Source: Colius striatus
Lineage: Eukaryota > Chordata > Aves > Coliiformes > Coliidae
Length of the DNA stretch: 64,000 bases
Assembly: GCF_028858725.1 (NCBI RefSeq)
Contig: NC_084760.1
Location: 64,981,867-65,045,866, forward strand
Direction: 5' to 3'
The position numbers and the translations under genes are program-made. Each line of letters starts with the position of its first letter. Position 1 is the first letter of the stretch. Shown one piece after another: positions 24,601-36,800 of the stretch. Under the pieces are notes generated by a model. The model was not told the origin of the DNA, did not search any database, and worked only from the letters and a program-made list of their open reading frames with translations.

Positions 24601-27600
24601 GCTGTCACCAGAGCTGAGGGGAGGAAGTGAACTCATGCTTGAGCTGTGTGGAATGGTTCTCCATTCATGAAGCCTTCACTCGGAGGAAGGAGAAAGACAT
24701 AAATCAAGACATAGTGTACAGTGTTTAAACAATGAAGGAGGGTCTTCAAAAGTGTCATGTGGTGGGTCAAAAAGCAGCAGTGCTGTTGGCATTCCCAACA
24801 TCTGCTTCCATCCCATTTTTCTCCCAAAGTCTCCCCCCCTCCCTGGCAGGTTACAGGACACAAACATCAAAAGACATATCTGGCCACTGGCTTTCTAGGA
24901 GTATCTGAGCTTTGGAAAAGGTGATCTCAGCTGCAGCACGTTCTCTGCAAATGCAAACAAACAAGAGCAGCAGCTTTGGTGGTATCACAGCTCACATCCT
25001 CCAAGAGAAGAATCTCCATACAGGTTCCTCAGGCCACCTGGGAAGAAGTAACCTGCCCACTCCAGGTGCCAATCTGACTAAATTTAAGATTTCCACACCA
25101 CCCCCCTGCCCCCCCCCCCCCCCCAAGTATTTGCCTCCAGATTGCTGTTAAATCACCTTCTCTAAAAGCACATTTGAAATGAGCTTCACTTTTTCTGCTC
25201 TACTCATTCCTTTTATTGATGAGCTCTGCCATTTTGTAGGAAACAACCCAAGACATCCACACATGAAGCATCTCTCAATGATAAACCACACTAAAGAAGA
25301 AAAAAAACACCCAGATGGTACTAGCAAAGAAAAAAAAAAGGAAAATTGTTCAAATTGCAAGGTTGACACTCTGCTCAGTAAAAAGGGGTGCACCTTGACC
25401 ATATTGGGTGTGATTTTTTTCTTCTCAGTGAGGTGAGAAAGACTTTGCTATTCCCATCTTGGAAGCAAAACAAGTAGAACAATTATTTCTTTTCCCAGTA
25501 AAGGCAAATGCAACTGAACTTAGTTCTATGCTTTATACTAGTGTGCCATAAACCAACATGTTCCCTCACTGCCTGGCGTTTGCAAGAGACTGCAAACACT
25601 GTACTATACCCTAGCACAAAATTTGTGTTTCAGGTCAGAGTTAAGACATTTTGGTGATAAGATGAAGGATGCTTTTTCTCTGGATATCCTGTCCCAGAAA
25701 CTCTGTGGCTAAATTGACCATAGAACAGTTCCAAATTAATTCTTCAGGATATCTTTTAACACCAATATTTCACTTGTTGTGGAACTGTTCTCCAAACATA
25801 GTTTGGGACCCTAGCATCGAGTTTCTGTTGTGCTTCCTAAACAAACGAATAAAAAGCTTAGCTTAAAATTAGCAAATGTCAAGTCTCCTCCATATCAGGC
25901 TCAGCTTGTGCCCCAGAGCAAACAAGTGACAGCTTCCTTTGGATTTCATGAGACAGACGTTCAGAGCTGTGCCAGTGGGTGTCTGTGGGATAGCAAGTAC
26001 CTGCAGAAGTGCTCATAAATGCAGTGCGTTTACAGAAAATGATAGCAAATAAGCCTGGATGGGTTTTCAGGGGCCACCTGGAAGTATCTGTCATCTCACC
26101 CATGCACATCTGCAATCCCCACAAATGAGTTTTTACCAGAAAATTAAAAGAGGTTGAGACTCCAGGTGTGTGCATCTTATTAAACATATTGTGCCCCTTG
26201 AAAACAATGTTTTAAGTGGCACGTGATTGTTTCCATATTAAGAAAAGCTTAAGAATGACTGACAAGATCTGCTTTTGAAGCTCTTACATCTGCCAGTCAA
26301 ATTACCAAGGATGAGAGTGAATAGTGCATATTTAGAAAATGTATTTTTAAAGCTGGGCTTTGACTGAACAGTAGCTTCATGAGAAAGTGAAGCTTCCTCT
26401 TCCCAGCTTGCTGGGACTGAAATACAGAAAATGGAACAGGGGGGTGAAAAAAAGGCATAATAAAAGCCAAAACTATATAAAACAAAAAAAGCAGGTTTAC
26501 CAGATGTGCACCAGCACCCTGTACCCTCTTCTTAGGTCCAGGATCAAAGCTGGATGCTCATATCCAAAGGCTCTGATTAACCATTTCCTCCCACCCACAT
26601 CTCAGCTCTTCATCAGCACCCTCTGTCTTCATCTGCTTTCGCTGCTAGGTGGTCTGGCATTCCTTTATCATGGCCTCAAAGGATTCCACAGTATGGGGGA
26701 TCGGAAAAACAAACCAAATTCTCCTTCTGAGCCAGGCAGGTAGATCCCCAGGTGCCTGTCCTCATGGAGATTGCTCTTGGAGCTGGATCCAGCTGGCAAA
26801 GGTTTCTCATTAGGACGGCAAGGCTGAAAATGTGAAGCTGGAAGGAAACTGTGTAGTTGTGGAGCAGAGGTGATCTTGAGGTTAAAGCAGTGGTGGTAAG
26901 ATTTTAAAAAGTATTTCATTTTAACTTAGTGTTGTGGGATTCTTTTGGTCATGGAAGTGGCAGCATGTTTTGGGTGTGCATAAATTTGTTTTGATTTGGG
27001 TTTCACCCCTGCACCTGTCTCTTTGCTCTAGCTCTAAAGGCATTACAATAGTGCAAGTGTTATATTTTGAATAGCTCTAGTGTGGACTTAGGACAGGAAA
27101 AAGCCTGTTCTAGGGCTGCTTGAGACTGCATCTTGAGCAATGTGTGGGAGTTTTGCTCCAGCTATTTTTTTGTAAGTATATGAGGAAAGGTAGGGAGAGT
27201 GGGCAGATCTCAGGCTCTGCTTATTTTTGTGCTAGCAAACAGCATAGCTCTGGCAGAAGAAAAAAAGATTTAAAGTGTTGAGCTGACATTAAAGCTACAG
27301 GCAGCTCCTGGCAGCATTTTCTGTCTTAGAAGTATCTCAAATGTATTAGAGGGTGGTCAAGAACATGGGCTGGTGCTACTGGCCGTATGACTGGAAAGAA
27401 TAGATACCAACAGAATGCAAATAGGAGAAAGAGGCTGGATGCAGGACAACTACAGAAGTTTAAGGGTCTTGGAATTCCTGTGTCTCAGTTCTACCAGCTG
27501 TGCAGAAACTGTCTTGTTTCATGTAAGGAGCTGGGCTCCTATGTGATGACACACCTGTGTGGCTGCTAAGAAGTGTTTACAAAATGCACTTTATGTGGCT

Positions 27601-30280
27601 GGTCTTAAGCTCTGCAGCACTCCTAAAACAGCACAATATTTGCTCAGAATTGTTGGGCCAGCTGGACCATTATGTACACAGCCACGCGCCTTCCCAGAAG
27701 TAAGGCGTGTGTTTGCACATCCAAGGAAGCTTTGCTTGGAGTACAGCTCCGTTGTGATTCTTTCAGTGGCTTCTCTCGCCCTTGACTTTGTGGGCAGAAG
27801 GAGAGATGTTCTGTGTAACTTGGCCAAAAATTGCCAACATCTGCCCTACATAAGTTTCAAAGGGTCAGCAAGACTAAAAGCTGCACTTATTTAGTGATAA
27901 ATGCTAATAAACACTAGCTGAAGTAGCTATCATCTGTTCAGACAACATCCTTGTGTCCTTTGGCTGCTGTTCTCTCGTATTCTGTTCTTTGCAGTGGTGG
28001 CATCTGCCACATCCAATGTTGTCTGAGTGCCAGCTGACCGTGTGATCCGGCCATCCGATTGCTTTTCAGTGATAAATTGCTATAGCTGCTGTTGTCTGCA
28101 TATGGCAGGTCGGTGGCATTGCTTGGTTACATGTGGTGAATCTGCATTGCAGCTAAAGAATGTTACTGAGACGAAGTGAAGAGAAAAGCAAGGATGGACA
28201 GCCTCACACGAGTGAAATAATATTGAAGAAAAACTAGAGGAGTCTTTTAGTCCTTAGCTATGTAGCCCGGTTCAGTTGAGGGCATAGGAAAGCTGGGTAA
28301 ACACAAACGAACTGCCAAACCTCAAAGTTAGCCCACCTCATCCGTCCCTATTTCCTTCCATTGCAGGGAGGTTGAAAATCTCCATGAAGAAAAATTATGA
28401 TCATTGAGTCATTCCAATAGCTGCAGATCCTGGCTGCCTGCCCCTGCCAGCCTGCTACGCAACTTGTATGCTAATGTTTGGATTTCAGTGGTGGGAAACG
28501 AATGTCAGGCTGTACTCTCTCTTCATGCACCATTGGGCTGTGCTTATGGTCGCTCTTGGCAGAACCAAATGATTAAACAGATAAAACCATCAGTCTTTTT
28601 ATTTCCAAACATTAACCTAACTGCTAATAAAGCACAACCCGTGTCATCCTTATGGACTCTGCAGAGCTGAGTCACATTAAAAACAGGATCTGAATGCTGG
28701 AAAGAGCCTCATGTTTCTTTCCAGTACTGAGAAGCAATACCTCTCTGTGGGGAGACCTTGCCTCAGAGAGGTTTGCCTTGGGGCTGTAGCTGTGTGGGGA
28801 CGCTGGCTGGGCTGGAATGTGGCCTGCAGGTTTCAGTATGGGTGCAGCAATTTGCTGTCCTGAGACCATGGATGAATGAATGGATGCCTGTGTCCCTACC
28901 CCTTCTTCTCTCCCTCCCAGCGCTCAGCAGGGATCTCTGCTTAGCCTCCTCCAAGGCAGGTGGGGAAGGTTTGAGAGGCCCCGAGGCAGAGAAAATTGAG
29001 TAATTATTCTTCTCCTTAGACTTTGTCCTTGGTGGCTGAAGATACTTTTCCCCAAACATACGCAGTGAAACTGGAGGGCTTTTGTAAATTCATTATGTCA
29101 CTGAGGAATCTGTTTAATCAGCTGGCTTTCCCTGGAGGCGTTTTATGCTTAATGAGAGACATGATGGAAAGAATCAGAATGGGTTTATGAGAGTTTAGCC
29201 TCAACCCCCCTGGCTGATGTATCACTGAGCACGCTGTAATTTAGAGCCGCAAATGGAGGTGCCAAGCAGCTCTCCCCTTGTTTGCATGGGTCAGTGGCAG
29301 AGGCAAGATGTGAAGCCTTGAGCTCTGTATTGCATCGTTCCTTTCCTAGGTGTTATCACAATGAATAGCAGAAGTCTAGATGTTACCGGGAGCCTGATCT
29401 GTGCTCATGGTACAACTTGGCAAGCACTCCTATTACCCCATGCGTTTTGCCAGTTACTGGCAAGGCATATCCTACTTTAGCTGCTTTGTATATGGATGCA
29501 CTAATTCAAAAAGCAGCCAAATGAGAAACATTGCGTATGTGCGAGAAGGAACTTTGTGAACTAGATAAATAGTGGGACCATAGAGCTGGAATATGGAGTA
29601 GTTTCAATTTTAGGCTCAAAAAAGAGTTATAAAATACTTTGTATGTAGAAAGAAAGGACACTTAGTTTTCCCCTGGTTCCTTGCTTTCTCCAGTTGCCCA
29701 TGCTATACCTACTTCTTTCAGTCAACTCATACCCTGCCTTCTGAGGCTGATGGAGCAGCAGCTTTCCTACCACCAAGTTGTGTGTACAGCTGTAAAGTCC
29801 TCAGGAAATCCTGCTCTGATGGACTGTCTGTGGCCCTGTGCATGATGTTGCGTCATTAGAAACATGTGAAGCATAACTCTAAAAGAATCTCCATGCCAGT
29901 ATCTCATTAGCCTTCTTCACCCTTTAGATTTTGATGGGTGTTTTTTTATTTCCTGAGTAAATAAAGTCTAAATTATTTGGAGATGGATTTTTCCTGCAGT
30001 ATAATTGCTGTGCTAGCAGCAGCTGAGCATTTTCCATAGAGCAGTGGAGCAACACACTTTGCCAGAAGGGGAGGGTGGCTTGTTTAATTCTCTCGAGCAG
30101 TGGCTGGTGGAGCAAGTGCTTACCCCAGAGGTGGGCTTTTTGTGGTTCTGCCCTGGGAGCGGACCAGCACGCTTTGCCTCTCAAACAATTATCAAAGATA
30201 TAGCCAAGTGTGAAAACTTTTGAACTGGCTTTTTGACCCACCACATCCCAACAGTCTTAATGTTGAGCTGTCCTAGATTA
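21684..30280. other. intergenic, no gene seen
   Basis: Holds a G/C-richer patch at about 22.9-23.7 kb with overlapping ORFs on both strands (a composition effect), a poly(C) tract at 25109-25124, and unique sequence elsewhere. Region 29060-29300 is repeat-free and compositionally balanced. No exon is recognisable. Confidence 0.55.
25101..25124 (+). repeat. poly(C) tract
   Basis: Six C, a TG interruption, then an uninterrupted run of 16 C (25109-25124). On the minus strand this is a long G run with G-quadruplex potential. Assembly length here is likely unreliable. Confidence 0.85.
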
Positions 30281-30878
30281 CAGAATCACAGGATGGTATC
30301 AGGGTTGGAAGGGACTTTTAGAGATTATCTAGTCCAACCCCCGAGCCAAAGCAGGTCCATCTAGATCAGGTTGCAGGAACACATCCAGGCAGGTTTTGAA
30401 AACCTCCAGAGAAGGAGACTCCACGCCCTCCTTGGGCAGCCTGTGCCAGGGCTCCCTCACCCTCACATGAAAGTTTTTCCTTATATTTAAGTGGAACTTT
30501 TTGTGTTCCAGCTTTTATCCATTATCCCTGGTTCTGTCCCTTGAGACAACAGAACAAAGTGATGCCACATCCTCTTGACAAACACCTTTTAAATACTTGT
30601 GTTAATGAGATCCCTCCTTAGTCTTTTCTAGGCTGAACAGTTTCGGGTCCCACACTCTTCTTGATGCATCCCAGGATGCCATTGGCCTTCTTGGCCACGG
30701 GGGCACATTGCTGGCTCATGCTTAGTTTATTATCAACTAGGGCTCCCAGATCTCTCCCCGCAGAGCTGCTCTCCAGCAGGTCAACCCCCAGCCTGTACTG
30801 GTGCAGGGGTTGTTCTTTCCCAGATGCAGGACTCTGCACTTGTCCTCGTTGAACCTCATGAGGTTCCTCTCTGTCCAG
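30281..30878 (-). mobile_element. CR1 LINE, internally deleted
   Basis: Plus strand starts CAGAATCACAGGATGG and follows the CR1 3' UTR to about 30650, where GAACAGTTTCGGGTCCC jumps directly to ACACTCTTCTTGATGCATCCC. Compared with the copies at 17938 and 48961, roughly 180-200 bp are missing. It then extends into ORF2 (minus-strand [30 protein letters not shown]) to near CCTCTCTGTCCAG. Confidence 0.93.
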
Positions 30879-33800
30879 AATCACACCAGAGTCACAGTTA
30901 TTGAAAATACATGCAATTTTGCAAAGATCTATTAATTTGTCTGCCAAAGCCTGATAAATGGAACTCCACAGAGAAAAGACATGAAACTAGTGATTTATTA
31001 CTCATTTATGTATCATTTACAATACACATAAGTGTAATGGTGTGTGTCTTGGATGTAGACATTTAATTTTTTTTATATGGCTAAAACATTGTGTTAACTT
31101 TGCAAGATATGTAGCTTGGAATAAAACCTGTTTTTCTTACAAAGATGAGATGTAATGGAGAGTAAAGTAGACGTACATTCATCACCTTTATTTTACTTTC
31201 AACTTCAGAATTGGTAATCTATATAACGTACACGTATGAGGTTTTTTAATATAAATACGGGGTTGTGAGAGTGCCACTTACCATCAGTCTATAACACATT
31301 ATTTAGAGATTATTTATGGGCTGTTGGTATCTTTCCCGCTTTTTAAGTTTAAAAGGACTGAAGGGGAAAACATAATTTAGCATGGAATTGATTTTACACC
31401 AGATGGTTTTACATTAAATAATATTATAGCATTAAAGAATTGCATCGTCATATCTTGCTGTGAAGTTTTATGTAGCAAGTATCCTTGGCTCACTTACTAA
31501 TCCTCCAGTAGCGCACATTTAATTGTTTACCAAATGACACAACATGGGAGGAAATAATACCTACAATGTGATTTATATTTCTTCAGGCAAAGACACTGAG
31601 AACTGTATCACATGCCTTTGCTTATTGTACTGCAACACAGGAGCAGCCATGGGATCTGGAAACTGTGGCCAGTGAGGGCACAATGAAAATGAGTACCCTG
31701 GAAAAAAAGGTCATTTTTATAGTTGGTGGGGTTTCCCACTACAAGTCTAACTGGAGTAGTGAAGCCACTTGACAACACAAGCATCAATTCCCTAGTTTCT
31801 AGACAATGGCTAGACGTGGTGGAGGGCAGAGTCTACTAGAAATAGCTCTTAACAGCAAGCCCTCACACAGCAGAAAGATTGTACCCAGTCCAGTCCAAAG
31901 GCTTTGATTCTCCCCAAATACAGCATGTATTAAAGATAGGCAAAAAACCTGGCGTATGCAGGTTGTGTGGCTCATGGTGGTTACATCTCCTTGTGTTTCG
32001 CTCTCTACCTTGTAAGACAGAAGGTACAGATCTTCTGGTGCAACCTGCTGTGGAGGGTAAAACCAGTTCATTCCATTTGTTCTCCCTGAGCCTTCAGAAG
32101 TAGCTGAAGAGCAGAAACCCAGTTTCCATCATGTTCTCTGGATGCACGGGTCACTTTTTAAAATTAAATGAAGCTCACAGTATTTATTTTTCCTCTAACT
32201 TTACCACACACATTTCTCTTGCCGTTTCCCAAATTAATTAATTTCTTTGAAAACAAACATGTTTTTAGCAAAAGGAAGTTATGGATTGGAAATAAGATTG
32301 TTTTCTTTCCTTGTAAGTAAAGCTCCCATGCATGCCCTACGCATTTCACAGGATCGAGGCTTTAATGTTGTATATCAGCATTTTGCATTTGTGGCACCTT
32401 GACTTGCTATACCTTTCACATTTATTTGAATTTTTCCTTTCCTTGCTATTTTTTTTTAATTCCCCTCCATTACTGACCTTTTTCTTTTATCAGTAGGAAG
32501 ATAAACACACTCTGTTGGACAAATTAAGGATCACTTGAATATTCCATAAATAGCATGAAACAGTATCTCTGGAGGGCACTACTCAGAAAGTGTTAAGGCA
32601 GTCGTAGCCTGGTTCAGACAAGTTGCTAAGTGGTAGGGTCGTCACACACAGCATAGCTTAGCTGTCCATAAGAGGGGTCTTCAGTTCATTCACAAATTCA
32701 GACCTTGTGTGCCATCTGCACAGCTTGTGGCATCTACACTGCATAGCCACAGGCTGCCTTTTAGAGGTCTCTCAGGGGAAAAGTCCAGACACGTTTGCCT
32801 CCTTAATGTGTGTCCAAGGATGAGTCAGGCGTGGACAGACTATATTTCAGTCCCCTAGCATGTGCAGCAAGGCCTGCTTCTCATCTGTAGACTGTGAATG
32901 GCCCAAAGTACCCACAAGATACCTACTAGAGTTAAAAGATGATGACACAGAAGGAGGGTTGTAGGAGTGGATTGCAGAACTTGCTATGGTCTTCACCTCA
33001 CTGTGCTTTTGGGAATAATAAGGCCTAAAAAACCTTTCCAGGTTCCTTTCCTCAGTTTGGGAGAGTTTCTGAATCCCACCGAGAATCTTTTATGCTGATG
33101 ATTTTGTTGATTAATCTGCTCAGGTCCCAGATGTTACTGTTCTAAATTACCAAGCTGCATGGTTCTGAAGCAGCAACATAGTAAGGGCCTCTTGCTTAAT
33201 GGGACTCAAGCGCACAACTGCACTGTACTTACATTTCTGTGGGAAGCAAAAGCGGTAAATCCTTTGCTTACAAAATAACAGAAAACCAGAAATTAAGAGC
33301 CACGAGGAGATGTCTGGGAACTGCTGGCAGTACAGTTCAGGAAGAAAAGCACAGGGTGTTATGTGATTCCTGTGCACGGTTGTCTGTTGTACAAGCTATG
33401 AACCCCATAGACCTTAAGGATGTCTCTTTTGAGTTCTACAATCCTGTTAAGTAATCTGAATCATTTGCACAGCTGAACAGACTCAAGGTCTCTTAAGTAA
33501 ATTGGAAATACCTATAACTCTGCAGGAAATTAGGGAACAGTTAGGTAGTCCCATAGCAGAGGAAGAAATAAAAAGGAGTCATAAAACCTCTGGTCTCTGG
33601 GAAAACTCTGGGTGAAGATGACTTTCTAATAGAATTTTCTAAACTCTTTCAGTCTCGCTTGGCTCCTGCCATACGGAAATATTTTCGTAAGGCCAAAGCA
33701 GAAGGGTTCCATTTCAGCATTGATTGCAGTGTTGGGTTTTCTTAACTGTCTTTCCTAGGAAATAACTCACTGATGCACCATTTGCAATAATTAAATTACA

Positions 33801-36800
33801 GGCCAATTCTTTTGACTAATGTGACTCAGATGACACAGGTTAAAACAGCATCCAGAAAATGTCTGAACGGCATACCTTATGGACAAGAACTTAGCATATA
33901 TCTTGAGATTCACATTAATCAGAAAGCTGCTACAGAGTCTATAGGCCTGTTATTATAATTTGCTATTTTTAAAATCCTCTGAAGTAATCAGAAAATCAAC
34001 CAACTCAACATCCCTAAAGAGAGCTGCTTCCTACCCACCAGCAGTGACTGACTTCACTGTTGACATAAACCCCATGAAGATCTCAGTCTAGTGTTCTGCC
34101 ATGTAATTGTAGCCTTAATTTTGGCCTTGTTGAAAGTCTGCTGGAAAACTGAGCTTGTGTGTCCTCATTAGAAGCAATTCATATGTAAATCATTTAAGAT
34201 TTTAAGGTTTTTTTTTTTTTCAAGAAAGAAAAGCTTCAAGAAAGCAAGTGTCCCTGTGACTCAAACATTCTGCAGGCTCTTGCTCCCCTGGCGGCTCCCA
34301 TGTGGCTGTGACTCCTGGCAAATCTGATGCAGAGTGAGGGGGTTGCTGGCCATGCTCTCTGCTTCTCTAGCCTCAGCTGCTGGAGAACGCATCTGTCAAC
34401 AGACTTCACCTTTTGCCAACCTTGGATTAGTCATTGAAAGGACGTGAGATGAAACCACGCTGTCTTCTGCAGTCAATAACAGTCATCTAGTTATCAATTT
34501 TTCTGCATGTTGAGAAGCTTAATTTTTGCTCTTTTTTGTGTAAAAATAAGCTGAAGTGACAGCTTAGCAGTAGTGAAATGACATCCTAGTGTTAAAATAG
34601 AATGACTTTGAAAAGACATTAAATAAACAACAGTCAGATGAGCTCTCTGGACCTTTATCAGTAAAACTGATGAAGAAGCATATGAGGTAACAGCCAAGTG
34701 CTTGTCTAAGAGTACAACTTTGATAACATTTGGGTGCCTATTTCTTTTGAGTATTTCTAGAGTTGGAAGTTATAAGTATGCTATTGAAAGTGTTGACAGC
34801 GATTTGAAGGTGTAAAGGAATATCGTGTCTTCACCATGATTTCTGCACTTTTGAGTTGGATGAGCTGAGTCCCTTCACACTCTTTACTGTGCCTGAAATA
34901 CATTGTCTGAGGTATCTGTCTCTAAGAAGGCAAAGTCTTTGTTGCTCATGAATAGATTTTAAACTGTTGCTGAAGGTGTTTGGAGCTTCCCTTTGGCACC
35001 TCCTTATTGCTGATACATAAAAATATAGATGAGTGGGACCAGGGAGCTGATAGATTTTAAACTGTTTGTCAAAACCCTCTGGTTTGTTTTTCTTTTTTCT
35101 CGTGTAAAGAATTCTACATGGAAAGGTAGCATGGGGAAAAAAACTAAAGGTAGGTTCCAAGGTAATCTGAGAGGCAGGTAATTGTTTTATTGTTCATTAA
35201 TTTTTCCAGTTTATTGCAAAAAAAATAATTAAAAAGAAATTTAAAAAAATCTTGTAGCTGCTAAGGAGCTGACCTAGTGCCCAGAAAATGTGTAAAAGCA
35301 CAGCTGGCCCTGTCTGGGATGGAAATCAGCTTTAAGACTAATGGCAAAGATTTTATTTTGAGAGAGTATTTAGCTTTAAAAAATGAATAGAGGTTGCATG
35401 TTCCAAATGTCATCTGTCAATTTAACAAATGGCAACTATATACACATCTTAATACCAGATTGCTGTTTCATTAGGCTCCTTGTGGGTTATTGCTTCTTAG
35501 TAGCTGGCATTCTTAGTGGAGTGGCAGGATGGCAGAGACTACTCGCCACTGCTGCTTCCCAGCCACGCAGCACAGCTCCTGGCGCTTTTTGGAGGGGCAG
35601 CAGTAGAGAAAAGAGGGCACAAAGTGAAGTCATGCTGGCCGAGATCGATAGGGAGGTATGTTCCTCAGTACAGACAGGTTGAGCTTGGCACAGGACTAGA
35701 TGCAAAGATATTTTAAGAGTTAGGTGCCTCAGCAGCCAGGCAAGTGCTGGTGCTGCTGAATAGTGCTGCCCAATGGTGGTCTGAAATCTGGAATGGATGG
35801 GCAGGTGGCTCCAAGCAGGAGTGCTCTGTTGCTCTGCCGGTGGATCTAAAGGAAGATTAAACACTTGCCCTACCTTGACTAAAACATCCAGTAGCAAACT
35901 GAGTAAACATTCAGTACAACACGTGTGTGAGCTCTGAGGAAACAGCCATGGAACAGGGTTAAGGTAAAGACGGGAAAGAGTCTGAGCTGCTCCGCTCAGC
36001 TCCAGCCCATTGCAATGCCATTGCCGAACTGCCCTCTGTGGCACAGAAGCACTGCAAGAACTCTGTAAATCTGTAGCTAAATCCATAGTTTGAACCTCCC
36101 TGAGCTGCAGCTGCCTGCACTGAAGCTGCCAGATGTTCCCTTTAGTGGAAATGCTACTGAAGTGTCCTATGTTGTAAGTAGTCCAGATTTTGTGGCAACT
36201 GTGGCTGAGAGCTTTTGGCCCTCTCTATTGTCACTGGCAGCTCAAGCATTCAGATGGAGCTCCCTGATGGGACAAAACATTTTTAACATTAAAAAGTACA
36301 CAAAACAGGTATAGTTTTGACTGATTCATTCAGGCTGCTGCCAGTACAAGTGCTGCACAGCGTGACTGCAAAGAAGTTGCAGAGGGTAAAAAAATGAATT
36401 TCTTAAAAAAGCAAGAGTTTTCTGCCTCCAGGGTCAAGTTTAGTAATAACAGGCTGCCCGTTACACAAGCAGAGGGTTTCCTTGCTGGCGAGATCTGAGT
36501 GTACAGATGAGGCCAGAGCACAGAAGGGCAGGTAGGTAACATTGTTCCCAGGCTGAACTGACTTGATTTGCTTGTGTCACAGCATTCATCAGAGTTCACG
36601 CTGGGATTCGTAAGCCACAGGTAATGTGAACCGCTCTCCCCCTATCCCACAGCACTCCTGCCAGGAAGCTGTTTCTCCTTGGGAGAGGCTCCAGGCTTGA
36701 GGATGAGGGGGTCAGTAAATGAGCTGCTGCATTCAGCACCTTGCTGTGAGGCTTTTGGGAAGGGAAAATTGTGTTGAGTCCTCACAAAGTGCTGGCACAT

